Origin: Nitzschia sp. DOCU1
Lineage: Eukaryota > Bacillariophyta > Bacillariophyceae > Bacillariales > Bacillariaceae
NCBI GenBank assembly: GCA_951394045.1
Contig: OX595992.1
Span: forward strand, 1,302,001-1,366,000
Direction: 5' to 3'
DNA length: 64,000 nucleotides
This document shows, piece by piece, positions 30,001 to 39,783 of this stretch; the first letter of the stretch is position 1; each line of letters starts with the position of its first letter. The notes under the pieces are model-generated. The model was not told the origin of the DNA and ran no database searches. It saw only the letters and a program-made list of their open reading frames with translations. The translations under genes were made by a program, and so were the position numbers.

Positions 30001-31504
30001 TCGAGATTTTTCTTCCTTCTACTGTCTTTATCTCCTTGCCAGGAAACTCAAGGAATCGAAATATCCTGAAACGTCGGCGAAAGTGGAGGAAATGCAGATA
30101 TTGGCAAAACGACTTCTCCTCCGAAGTCTCGCGATTAGTAATCAAGCAACATCTGTGGGCATGGTTGGGTGGCTGGAATACGGTTCAAGTAACCCCTTGG
30201 AGCGAACTTTAAGTCTTCCCTTTGAAGTCTTGCGGCAGCTGGCTTGCAATTTCGCCGCCGATGGAGACTGGGACTCAGCGTCTGATGTTTTGGGGTCGCT
30301 GGTGCTTCGGTGTGAACAACAACTTGCGCATTATCATCCAACAACGCTGAGTGCTATGCTTGATCTTGCAGCGTCTTCGAGTTTGGCAGGAAACATGGTC
30401 TTATCAGAAGGGTTGATTGGAAAGGTCTCGGTCTTGCTGAATACGTACCTAGGGCAGCACGAGGCGCTCCATTTCGAGAGGGAGAGGGCTCTCAGCGAGT
30501 TTGAGCGCGACGATGAGAAAGTTGTACATTTTGACCATGGCGAAAACGTCGTTGCCCTTTTGAAAGCCTTCGCGAACTCGTTTCACGATCAACTCTCTCG
30601 CGAGTTTCTGAAAAGGATCCCTGCAAATCATCAAGTTAAGCTTTTCAACTACTCGTTTGTTGCGGATTCTTTCTCGGTCCTGGCGAATTGCCTCTCTGCA
30701 GGCGAGGAGAAGAAGACTGAGGACCGATCGAACAAGAAGAAGAAGAAAGCCTCAACTGAAAGGATGGATCCACAGGGGTGCAAATACTACTGGTCCTTAG
30801 CCTACACGCACTATCAGCAAGCGCTTCGCGGGTGGATCCATTTGGGCTCACTCACGAATCCGAACGCTGCTGCAGTAGCCTATTCCGTGGCGAGATCTCT
30901 CCGGGAGCTGGAGATGTTGGATCAAGGCCTCAAGATACTTTCTGCTTTGACGTCGGCTCTGAAGGAAAGCCTGGCCAAGCCTCAGGTACCCATATCGACA
31001 CCGCACCGCCGCATGACATTTCTACCACCGGCAACAATGACCAAGCATGCGAGAATATTCACGCTTCCAGAAGCCTGTCGAAATGAGCAAACATTTGTGC
31101 TTGGCTTATGGCTGATGGCCGTCTTGACCGTCGAGCAAAGCCCCGACGAGAGGGGAAGAATCCGTGCCCTAAGCCTCCTCCACAGTGCGTCGGATGCGCT
31201 GAGGCGCACTTTGCAGCACGTCAAGGACATGGACGAGGCGACCAAAACTGTTTGCTTGGAACTTTACGAATGCATTGAACAAGAAGCTCGTGTCTTGTTT
31301 CAGCCCATGGAATTAATTCCCATGCCTCGCGTGCCGAAACATTCAGTAAAGTCCGAGGAAAAGGCGACGGTTGGCGAATTGCTCACTCCCATGCGACAAA
31401 AACGATGGCAGAAGGAAGCAAACAATCGTGTGATACCTCGTGTGGAGGTCCCACTGGTTTCACGGAGCGATAGTTTTCCCAAAGCAGTTGTGCATTTGAT
31501 CTAG
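24048..31504 (+). CDS. Giant protein: N-myristoylation start, RelA/SpoT-like fold, Ala-rich tandem repeats, helical C-terminus
   Basis: Two exons (24048-28455, 28533-31504) join as G|AA over a 77-nt intron, giving 2459 aa. The junction restores GYRHILINIRLESGLIAELQ, so the two long frames are one gene. It begins MGNETSTP, an N-myristoylation-type start. Residues 1-1300 are mostly disordered, with a Lys/Arg/Glu helix near 105-170 and three approximately 66-residue Ser/Glu repeats. About residues 1365-1500 resemble the RelA/SpoT fold: IKAKAARKYDGDTSRVLDIL with RASIVF, then GYRHILINIRL and the E-x-Q of AELQ. About residues 1558-1900 hold some 12 copies of GGGIAAMAAAAAAKKN plus linker. Residues about 1950-2400 are helical and TPR-like. 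No full synthetase or hydrolase motif set was verified, so (p)ppGpp activity should not be assumed. Role unknown. Confidence 0.75.
25046..25650 (+). repeat. Three tandem ~200-bp coding repeats
   Basis: Starts near 25046, 25241 and 25445. Each unit encodes SEE-x-KEQSES, a -TSE-x-ET- segment and ENAQSAATNSGSDS. Units 2 and 3 are nearly identical (GGADESENAQSAATN), so the last duplication is recent. All are in frame in a disordered region. Confidence 0.8.
28799..29830 (+). repeat. Tandem array of ~84-87 bp repeats coding GGGIAAMAAAAAAKKN units
   Basis: Twelve recognisable units plus a degenerate one. Each has a Gly-rich turn, IAAMAAAAAAKK, and one of three linkers: NMAS-x-EGT-x-L-x-SG, NMASEE-x-SAPP-x-GG or NKKPEDVVPDPASTG. 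Linker types partly alternate, showing growth by two-unit duplication. The reverse strand is also open, a side effect of GC-rich codons. Confidence 0.9.
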
Positions 31505-31987
31505 ATTGCTACTAGCAGGTGACTTCTACTCGACAATTTTTGATTCGATCGTGATGATGGGCGGAGAACATGGATGGACCCCCTTGCTGCCTCTCATGAA
31601 GTACTCTGGGATTTGTCCCATTGGAAACTAAATGAAGCCACACAAAGCAGTTCGCTATCTAGTCCGTGCAACACCGGTACGGCAGTGCTCTGCTACTACC
31701 ATCAACCAGTAGCCCATCGAGTTGCAACATAGTAGCATTTTGATCAATGGTTTGAATCGAGTTGCGTTCGCGGGCCAAATCGACGTAGCATAATTATACG
31801 ACCTACTTTACTACTGCTGCACTAAAGTACGAGTAGAAGAGACTTGCCACTCCAATTTCTCTACTAGTAGAGCCTCTCCCATCTCTATCATAGATAGAAT
31901 TGTAAAGTGGTACATGGATACGAGAGTTCCTACAATAGTCCCGTCCCACCAACCAACATCGCGATTATGGCGCTCAACCGCGCCAGC

Positions 31988-32006
31988 CAGCTCGTTGAAC
32001 GAGCTG
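31988..32006. repeat. Perfect 9-bp inverted repeat, 1-nt spacer
   Basis: CAGCTCGTTGAACGAGCTG. A near-perfect palindrome in non-coding DNA upstream of the TBC gene. It could bind a dimeric factor; no evidence beyond symmetry. Confidence 0.6.
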
Positions 32007-32239
32007 AACGGACGACTACATGCCGATATTTAAGGATTAATAAATCTTTCAGTTGGCAGATTTTTGCATCATGTGTGACGCGCTTTTCTACAAGCGCAGA
32101 ATGCGCGAGGCGTAGCAATGCTGAACGTTTCGCACCTCGTTCAAAGATGTGCCATGCCGATCGGCTCGGCTCGCAGGATACAAACCATGGCAAGCAAAGC
32201 AAAGCGGTTTTTCGGAGAGGGCGAATTCCTCGTTCAGCG

Positions 32240-32254
32240 CCCCCCCCCCCCCCC
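32240..32254 (+). repeat. Poly-C tract (15 nt)
   Basis: Fifteen consecutive C between CAGCG and GTCC, about 400 bp upstream of the TBC start. Length may be variable or uncertain in the assembly. Confidence 0.8.
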
Positions 32255-32653
32255 GTCCATTCTCAAATTTGCCCGGCAGGCAATGCGGATGAAAAACAGG
32301 TGTCACAACGAAAGTGAAACTGTTTTGACTTTTGCCAAGCATTGTCACGATCTCTTTGTCATTTTACCTTCGATCATCACTTTGATCGTTACTTCTGTTT
32401 CATTCCTATCTTGAACAAGTTTTGCTTCGCTTCTTTTTGTTTTTTGATTGTGGCCCTACAGCGCCCACATCAAAGCGAAGCAGTTGTCTTCATTTGCCAG
32501 TTCCATTGCCGCTTGGGAACCTCTCCTCTTACTCTTCCCCTCTGGTCCACCGGTTATTAAGGTGGTAGATTTTGTCAGTCGGTGCTGTGTTTCGTCGTGG
32601 AACCCAGCGCTCGCAAACCTCTAGCTTTCATCCCTGAAATTGTGTCATTTCCT

Positions 32654-34463
32654 ATGGGCATCTTTGGAGTAGTACCCAGCAAGCGCAACCAGGAAACTGA
32701 ACCAAAAACTCATTTCATTGGCAAAAAGATCGACACCCAGAGGTTTAAAAGCAGTAGTGGCGTGATTATTGTGGACGTGATTGAGCCGGCCAGCTCTACC
32801 GCTGACAACTCTTCCGAAGAGGAGGGGCACTACCGGTATGAAGAAGAGGTTCTTCCGTTAACTATTAAAGCTACCACGGGACAAGGATCTCTCACTGATT
32901 CATCGGAAGGAACCGAAATCACCATGGCTGCTGCGCGAAAATTGGACAAGTATGGTTTCATTGTCAATATCGATGCCAACGGTATGGTCTATGAGAGTCC
33001 TCTGGGACCTGCCAACGCAGGGGTTCCCACCTTTGCGGATGCTAAGCGGACTGCTCGGCGTGAACGAAAGTGGAACACCACTCTGAACGCCTGGGAGAAA
33101 CGACGCTCCAAGAAGCTAAAGGAGCGTCTGAGAAAGGGCATCCCAGACTCTCTTCGGGGGCGTGTCTGGCTCCTTTTGGGTGGGGGGATTCGAAAACCTG
33201 GACTATACCAGGAAATTGTTCAAAAGACGAGTGGTGCCATGATGGATAACTACAAGGAGTTAGCCATTCATAGTGCGACACCTAGGGATAGCGAGGCAAA
33301 TTCACAGGGGGGTACAGCAGAGACGGCAACGTCACCTCTAACATCTTCTGACTCCGAGTCGTCTCCGCAGCGCAAGGGCAGTGCCGATTTCATTAGACCC
33401 ACGGGCAGCAATTCGAGTGCACGTTCGAAAAATGGTTCCAAACGAATCTCTGCGTCTTCGCCCACGAGCCGAGGGCCGCCTGCGGATCAGGATTACGCTT
33501 ATTCCAAAGCCTTTCGAACGGTCCAGGACACTATTGAACGCGACATCCATCGCACCTTCCCTCGTCACAGCCTGTTTTACGAAGAAGATAATATGAGGGA
33601 CGATGATGCAGTGGCTAGCGCTGCCTCTTCGCTCTTGGGGTTAGCGGGTATGTGTGATCCAGAGCTGGCATCTCTTATTCTCAATTTGGAGAGAGACATT
33701 AAGACGATCTCAACCTCGGGTGCGACTATGACACCATTGTCGACATCGGCAACTGTCAGTTCGAAAAACAAACTATCAATACCCGATGGGCAGGCAGCAC
33801 TCCGACGGGTCTTGCGCGCTTACAGCTACTATGATCGGGAAATCAGCTACTGTCAGGGAATGAACTTTATTGCTGGCATGTTCTTGACTGTGATGAGTGA
33901 GGAAGAAGCATTTTGGTTGCTAGTAGGTACGTGAGATGAAATGACCTGTGTGCTGAATTCCCTCTTATGGATAAGTATGATCTCACCTTTCTTCCCTTTC
34001 TGTTCTAGCCGTCATGTATGAGAAGCCATGCGAAATGAGAGGCATGTTTGGGGAGGGAATGCGCGAAACCCATAAGGTCTTGCATGTAGCCGAGCGCCTC
34101 ATTCATATGCATCTTCCAAAACTGGCTCGGCATTTCGATCGAGAAAACATCCACGTCACCATGTATGCAACTCAGTGGCTGCTCACACAATACACAAGCT
34201 CGTTCAAATTTGATCTGGTCACACGAGTGTGGGATGCCTTCTTGGGGGAAGGATGGAAAGTTATTTATCGAGTCATGTTGGCGCTTCTGCAACAGTGGCA
34301 ATCACAGCTCTTGAAAATGAGCTTTGAGGAGATCTTGGCATTTTTCCGCGAGTTGCCGGATCGAGTGAATGGTAATGCGGTGATGGAAACGGCTCTTCGA
34401 ATCAAATTGAAAACCCGACAAATCGTCAAGTTGGAAAAGGAATGGTACGACAAGCAGCAGTAG
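32654..34463 (+). CDS. TBC-domain Rab GTPase-activating protein
   Basis: Accelerates GTP hydrolysis by Rab proteins in vesicle traffic. Exons 32654-33926 and 34009-34463 join as G|CC over an 82-nt intron, giving 575 aa; the frame upstream of ATG 32654 starts only with GTG. The TBC domain begins near residue 160 (KGIPDSLRGRVWLLLGG), carries the arginine finger in TIERDIHRTFPRH (about 293) and the glutamine finger in SYCQGMNFIAG (about 398), and runs into exon 2 (YATQWLLTQYTSSFKFDLVTRVWD). Both catalytic residues are present. A roughly 100-residue Ser-rich insertion separates the first motif from the arginine finger. It is closest to the TBC1D10/EVI5/GRTP1-like group, but the Rab target cannot be told. 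Confidence 0.92.
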
Positions 34464-34579
34464 CTACATAGCAGCTGTTCTGTAGGGTTTAAAATTGTCG
34501 CACTTTGTCATTTAGTAGTACTATCACAAAGAACTATTCAGACCTCGTGAATTGTATCCCAACGCTTCTATATTCTTAT

Positions 34580-36352
34580 CTACATGATGGCACAGGCGCA
34601 ATGCTGCTCCGCCCCATCTTCCAAAATCGTCGTCCCTTTGGCAGTCTTTTCACGGCGTTTCTTCTTCTTGCTCTTCTTTTTGGGTGCGTCTTGTGCTACT
34701 GCGGAAGCTGCCGCTGGTTCTTCTCTTGGTGGTTTGAATTTGGGGGCTTCGTTTAGCAGAACAGTCGACGATTGTGGTGGTTTCGCGACGGGAACAGGAT
34801 GCACCTTGGGATCGGCCGACCTGGGGACCACAGGGTCTGGTACGACAGCGGGAGCGGGGGCTGGGGCAGGTACGGGAGCAGGTGGCGGAGCAAATGTTGC
34901 CACGACGGCCTCTTGAATATGGGGTGGGGCTCCATCAGATTGCATTTCCGCTTGGACCTCGTCCAATGGTTTGCCATCTTGTACCATTCCACGGTAGTAA
35001 TCGGCAACTTCTTCCTCATCTGGCGCGAGTTTGATTGTGGGGACAGGCGCCGGAGATTGAATGACAACGGGTGCTGGTGCTGGCGGCGACACTGGGACGG
35101 GCTGAGCTCTCCTTGGAGCAGGAGTTGGTGCCGATCGCGGAACCGGAATTGGAGCAGACGTTGGTGTTGATCGTGGAACCGGAGGAGACGCTCGTGGTGG
35201 ATTTGAGGCCGACGCGGGAGGCTGTGCTGGCGATGGTGCCCTTTGAGGTGCCGCGCTTGGCGGACGAGCGGCCCCAGCGGCAGCCGCCGCAAGCGCTAGA
35301 GGGGATCCACCCTTGGTAGCTCCGCCGCCACTGGATGCTGGAGCAGGTGTTTGTTTCGGGGCCGATCGAAGCGCGGAAGCACCAGCGGCCAAGGCAGCAG
35401 CGGGAACTCCAGCGGGCGCTGAGCTCTTTGCTTGAGTAGGAAGTCCAGCGGGCGCTGGGCTCTTCCCTTGAGCGCCTGGGACCTCTCTCGCAAGAACAGA
35501 ATCCTGAATATTTTTTGCCACGCCGTCCATAGACATTTTATGAATAATGGCTCCGTCAGGAAGCCCCATCTTGATCATTTTACGATACTGCGCCGCAATT
35601 TGTTCTTCCTTTGGCGAGAGTCTAGACGGGGGTCCTCCACCATCTGCAGATGGTGGAGGACCAGGTGGGGGACCAGATGGGGCACCACGACCACGGCCAC
35701 CACCACCACCAGGTGCTGGCTGTTGACCTGGAGCAGCGGGCATTTCACCAGCCAAAACAGAGTCCTGAATCTTTTGGGATACTCCATCCGAAGTCATTTT
35801 GTGTCGAATGGCGCCATCGGGCATACCAAGTTTGACCATCTTTCGATATTGCGCTGCAATTTTTTCTTCTTTGGGCGTCAGTGTCGATGCACCACCAACC
35901 TTTTTCGGGGGCGGAGGCGGTGGTCCAGGACGACCAGCGGGGCCACCACCACCGCCGCCACCACCACTCGGTCCACCGTCACCACCAGAGAGCACTTCAT
36001 CAATCACGTTCGGTGGAATTCCCTCTGCACTCATTTTGCCCCTGATGGCACCAGCTGGAACTCCCATTTTGACCATTTTACGATATTTGTCCAGAGTTGC
36101 ATTATCAACGGTACTTTTGCTACCCGCCGAAGAGGGAGGAGGTCCCTTTGGCAAACCTCCTCCCAGCCTCGAAGCGAGCGCTGCCGCGGCCGCATTCTTG
36201 GCTTTGGAACTCTGTTTTGGATCGGCGCCGGTATTAATTGGTGCCTTTTTCTGTGCCGGAGGCAATCCTAATAACTCGGGTGGCGGTGTGGTTCCATTTC
36301 GCTTGTGTGCCTTGAGGACGGCTGCTCGAGCTAGCTCTTTTTGAACGTCCAT
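34580..36352 (-). CDS. Polyproline protein with WASHC3(CCDC53)-like motifs and CaaX box
   Basis: 590 aa, intronless, from ATG 36352 (MDVQKELARAAVLKAHKR). Four copies of a 30-residue motif are separated by Gly/Pro/Ala tracts: YRKMVKMGVPAGAIRGKM (about residue 90), YRKMVKLGMPDGAIRHKM (167), YRKMIKMGLPDGAIIHKM (254) and a diverged YYRGMVQDGKP copy (about 451). The motif matches the conserved YxKMxxxGVPxxAIxxKMxxEGLxP segment of WASHC3, a WASH-complex subunit that regulates Arp2/3 on endosomes. Between them lie proline runs suited to SH3 or profilin binding. The C-terminus is a basic KKKSKKKKRREK stretch followed by HCACAIM: CAIM is a CaaX box (X=Met suggests farnesyl), with a second Cys upstream. 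It is therefore likely membrane-anchored. The actin role is inference. Confidence 0.75.
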   Translation of the reverse strand: MDVQKELARAAVLKAHKRNGTTPPPELLGLPPAQKKAPINTGADPKQSSKAKNAAAAALASRLGGGLPKGPPPSSAGSKSTVDNATLDKYRKMVKMGVPAGAIRGKMSAEGIPPNVIDEVLSGGDGGPSGGGGGGGGPAGRPGPPPPPPKKVGGASTLTPKEEKIAAQYRKMVKLGMPDGAIRHKMTSDGVSQKIQDSVLAGEMPAAPGQQPAPGGGGGRGRGAPSGPPPGPPPSADGGGPPSRLSPKEEQIAAQYRKMIKMGLPDGAIIHKMSMDGVAKNIQDSVLAREVPGAQGKSPAPAGLPTQAKSSAPAGVPAAALAAGASALRSAPKQTPAPASSGGGATKGGSPLALAAAAAGAARPPSAAPQRAPSPAQPPASASNPPRASPPVPRSTPTSAPIPVPRSAPTPAPRRAQPVPVSPPAPAPVVIQSPAPVPTIKLAPDEEEVADYYRGMVQDGKPLDEVQAEMQSDGAPPHIQEAVVATFAPPPAPVPAPAPAPAVVPDPVVPRSADPKVHPVPVAKPPQSSTVLLNEAPKFKPPREEPAAASAVAQDAPKKKSKKKKRREKTAKGTTILEDGAEQHCACAIM

Positions 36353-36796
36353 GATCAAAAGAGATAGAGAGGTGGTTTGTCGATCTTGCTGAAAGAGGAA
36401 AGAATGAACAAATGGCCAGTGGCGACGAGGGTGGTCAATCGCGCCGAAAAATGGCCAATAAATCCAGGAATGACCCTTTTCGACTTGGGCACGGTCGGTC
36501 GTAGCGGTCGAGAAGATTCTACGTCATTTCGGTCGGTCTTCGCACCGTTAAATCGTGACCGACGGCAAGATTGGCCGAAAAGATACCAGCCCCATCAAAT
36601 TTCCTGCATGCGCCCGAAATGGTAGTAGTTTTGATAGAGGCAATATGCTCTCTCTACTACTCTAGAGAGGAGGGTCTCTGAAGAATAACTATCATACTAC
36701 GTACTGTCAAGCAAATGCCTACTTAACATGTTGAATCGACACATTCTATCACCTGAGTGGGAAACAAACACAACTCTCCCGTTATGATCTTTCAGT
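36353..36796. promoter_or_regulatory. Spacer upstream of the CaaX protein gene
   Basis: 444 bp between two minus-strand genes. Contains ACGTCA at 36521-36526, about 170 bp upstream of the CaaX gene start, and CTCTACTACTCTAGAGAGGAG at 36651-36671. No gene seen. Confidence 0.35.
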
Positions 36797-39158
36797 CTAG
36801 GCAGAAGTTGCCATCTTATTGGGGATCAAAGGCTCAACATTTTCGTCATCCAATTTGCGTGCCCTCAAGCATGAATTGAGGGAGCAACCAAAGAGGACTG
36901 CCGAAAAGAATAAAATAGACCATGCAATCACATACATCAGGGAGTCGGTGGATTTTCCAAGGAACATTACCGAGGTAGTGGATGTCGCATTTTCTTTTGT
37001 CAGAGGGTTGGGCCCATAGATCGACCCTTGGGAAATCGCCATCTCCACATCCCGGAAGGTCGCGGTCATCATCCTTGTTTTGGTTTTGAATTTCATGCAC
37101 TGGTGGAAGGACATTCGAAAAGCGAGCGCCAGGTGAGGTATTAATATTAGGTCGACTAAACCACTTTTTGCCAAGCATCGAACCTACCTGATTGACATTA
37201 TCGTAGCCGGCATCATCGTGGCAGTGAAATTCCTGGTCTCCACCATCTTCTTGAAGTCGTCGCCCGGGGTTATCGTACCGGTCGCCGTCTTCGTTAGCGC
37301 TTTGACCCCAGATTTCAATCAACGATCCAGTCTTGCAAGGCATGCACTGCTTGAAAACGTCAAATGCATCATTCCACTGGTCAAGTTCCTCTTCAAGCTT
37401 CCAGATACTACTATCGTCGTCATCGTCATCATCATGGTCGTCACCATAATTCATAACATTCGCCGCGTAGTAGACCGCAGTCATGTTATAGTACTTCAGC
37501 TTCTTGCAATCGTCGCCACCACACATGTCACAGAGGTACTTCTGGAACTTGTAATCCTGCAAATACTTTTGGTATGGGTTTCCGTCGTCATCGTCCTGTT
37601 GACGTTGCATGTTTCCTCCACACCACGTTCCGCTAAGAGCCTCTTCGACAGATAGGGATCCCGTGTATTCGACAATGCAATCCGTATCTGTGTACAAACC
37701 AATATCGTAGTCACCGTACATGGCAGGCTTGATGTCATAGTACAAAGTATTGCCGTTCTTGTCGCCGTAGGCGGTCTCTGTGCAGCCGCGGGGCCAGACC
37801 TCTCGATTCTTTTGCATGAACTGATATTCGTCATCTGTCCAGACACAGTCACCTTGGTGCTTGAATAGCTGTTCCATCCACTCGCCGTAATTAGGCTCCT
37901 TGAAGAATCCTAGCAAGCTGAAATGGGTGTCAGAATTGTGACAGTCCATCTTGACGCACCGAGTCGATTCCTCAGCCTTGCACGCAGCGTCAGACCAAGT
38001 GCTCGTCTTGCGATCCCAGTACATGTACTCTCCAATTCCGTTTCCAGAATACTCTTCGTCAACGTACTGAAGTAGAAACAAAGGACGGAATTCAGTTAGA
38101 AACGACCAGGCAGGCTGCTATGGTATCGTTCTACTTACCGCCGCCCACAGCAAGTATCGTTGGCAACCACCATTGTCCTCAAGCCCGCGTCGGTGCCTGT
38201 CCTCGTCTTGAGCGTCACAATCAATATAAAATCCAAGAGCACGCCAGGCTTGAGCATACTCATCATAATACGTCTCCGCTCCGTCGACAAAGATCTTTGA
38301 CATGGAAGTATCAAAACCATCAGAGTTCCACCAGCTCCCGGTCTTACGATCGCTAGGACTTGGGGTAGGACTGGCAGCGTAGACCGCGGCATTCTCGTTA
38401 TAGTTATTTCCGCCATTGGCATTATAGTTATTGCCACCGTTGTAGTTGTTTCCTCCATTGGCATTATAGTTATTGCCACCGTTGTAGTTGTTTCCGCCAT
38501 TGGCGGCATAGTTGTTTCCGCCGTTGTAGTTATAGTTGTTTCCGCCATTGGCATTATTGTTATTGCCACCGTTGTAGTTGTTTCCTCCATTGGCATTATA
38601 GTTATTGCCACCGTTGTAGTTGTTTCCGCCATTGGCGGCATAGTTGTTTCCGCCGTTGTAGTTATAGTTGTTTCCGCCATTGGCATTATTGTTATTGCCA
38701 CCGTTGTAGTTGTTTCCTCCATTGGCATTATAGTTGTTTCCGCCGTTGTAGTTGTTCCCCCCATTGGCGTTATAGTTATTTCCACCGTTGTGGTTGTTTC
38801 CGCCATTGGCATTATAGTTATTGCCACCGTTGTTGTAGTTGCCATTTCCACCGTAGTTATTTCCTCCGTAGTAGTTGTTGCCGCCATTGTAGTTGCCATT
38901 TCCTCCGTAGTTGACATTTCCTCCGTAGTTGTTTCCGTATCCATTGTAATTGTTTCCGTAGTTGTTGTCCACCAAACGACGCAAGTGCTCTTGTGCGAGT
39001 GGGCTCAAATTGTGAGCGGGCTGATATTCAACGCCATTTTGCAGAGTCGTCCATTGCTCGCCGGTATCAGGAAGCTTCTTGAGAAGATGTTCCTTTGGAA
39101 TACGCTGCGACTGGACAAAACCCAATGCTGATACGGGAAGGATGGTTGAGAGCTTCAT
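36797..39158 (-). CDS. Secreted/surface protein with Asn-Gly repeats, Cys-containing ectodomain and C-terminal membrane anchor
   Basis: Not a family I can name. Three exons in phase 0 (39158-38139, 38066-37188, 37099-36797; introns 72 and 88 nt) give 733 aa. It begins with a signal peptide (MKLSTILPVSALGFVQS). Residues about 65-280 are an Asn/Gly/Tyr array (NGGNNYNAN units). A Cys-containing ectodomain follows (WWNSDGFDTSMSKIF, CQRYLLWAAYVDEEYSGNG, CDMCGGDDCKK, QCMPCKTGSLIEIWG) with acidic Asp runs. Exon 3 supplies a membrane helix (LMYVIAWSILFFSAVLFGC) and a short tail rich in charged residues. The topology is type I. Such proteins are plausible cell-wall or surface components in diatoms. 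Exon 2 stays open through intron 2, so a variant C-terminus is possible. Confidence 0.8.
38380..38960 (-). repeat. Coding minisatellite, Asn-Gly repeat with 132-bp higher-order period
   Basis: Short NGGNNYNAN-type units (about 27-42 bp) are arranged in a larger 132-bp (44-residue) period; the block starting near 38451 recurs near 38583 almost unchanged. The near identity at synonymous sites points to recent unequal exchange. Confidence 0.85.
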
Positions 39159-39783
39159 TGTCAAAACTACCAATTCGTTCTTAAAAATGAATATGGTGAG
39201 GATCAAATTATGTGCACAGTGCTGAAGCAGGGGAGGAGCAAAGTGGTACCCAGGTAGCCAATTTACGTTGAGTAGGTGAGGTGCAAAATCTCCACCTAAT
39301 TCAAAATAACCATACTTAACAACACATTTCGCCAACGAAAATATATAGGGGTTTCGAATAGTTTAGTGAATATAACTAAAAATGCCAGCCGGATCAATAT
39401 TTTTTTATTTATTCATCCACGTATAAACGAACTAACTGAGGATTTCTGAAAAGGCTTATTTATTTCCGTTGTGGAAATCTCGCCCGGCTACTGCAGGCTA
39501 ACGTTATCAACGCGACAAATGTACGATGTCATCATCGAGGGAGTTCGCAGTATCGTAAAAAATCGTTCCACTGGAAGCAAAGAACGAAAATCGAATTGTA
39601 TGATACTATTCTTCTATTGTTGCCGAGAGTGTCGATACAAGATTTCCCTCCCACACGAAACGACCGCCAAAGTAGAGACCGACAACCTCAGCTAATCTTA
39701 CTACTCTATACTCTTGCCAGCTGTTGGAGTGGAGATGACAATCTGTTGAAAACACATATTTCTACATTGTCAGAGAAGCCAGC
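39159..39783. promoter_or_regulatory. Divergent promoter region, surface protein / MATE
   Basis: 625 bp between outward starts. AT-rich around 39340-39470 (CAATATTTTTTTATTTATT). No gene recognised; two 68-74-codon frames are judged chance. Confidence 0.35.

Larger units (their letters stand above)
31505..32653. other. 1.15 kb spacer with palindromes and a poly-C tract
   Basis: Between two plus-strand genes. It holds CTCTACTAGTAGAG, a 14-nt palindrome (31859-31872); CAGCTCGTT-G-AACGAGCTG, a 9-bp-arm inverted repeat (31988-32006); and a 15-nt C run (32240-32254). A 136-codon frame at 31907-32317 reads through the poly-C tract and looks like chance. The TBC gene promoter should lie in its right half. 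Confidence 0.4.

Noticed and set aside
32240..32254. Poly-C tract as an assembly gap or terminator
   Set aside because: No Ns and no gene end nearby; recorded only as a homopolymer.
34774..36271. Several plus-strand frames opposite the polyproline gene
   Set aside because: Shadow frames caused by Pro/Gly/Ala-rich codons on the minus strand.
38135..38944. Antisense-frame Thr/Glu/Met repeat protein in the Asn-Gly array
   Set aside because: Same-strand alternative frame of a coding minisatellite; only the NGGNNY frame links to a signal peptide and conserved exons.
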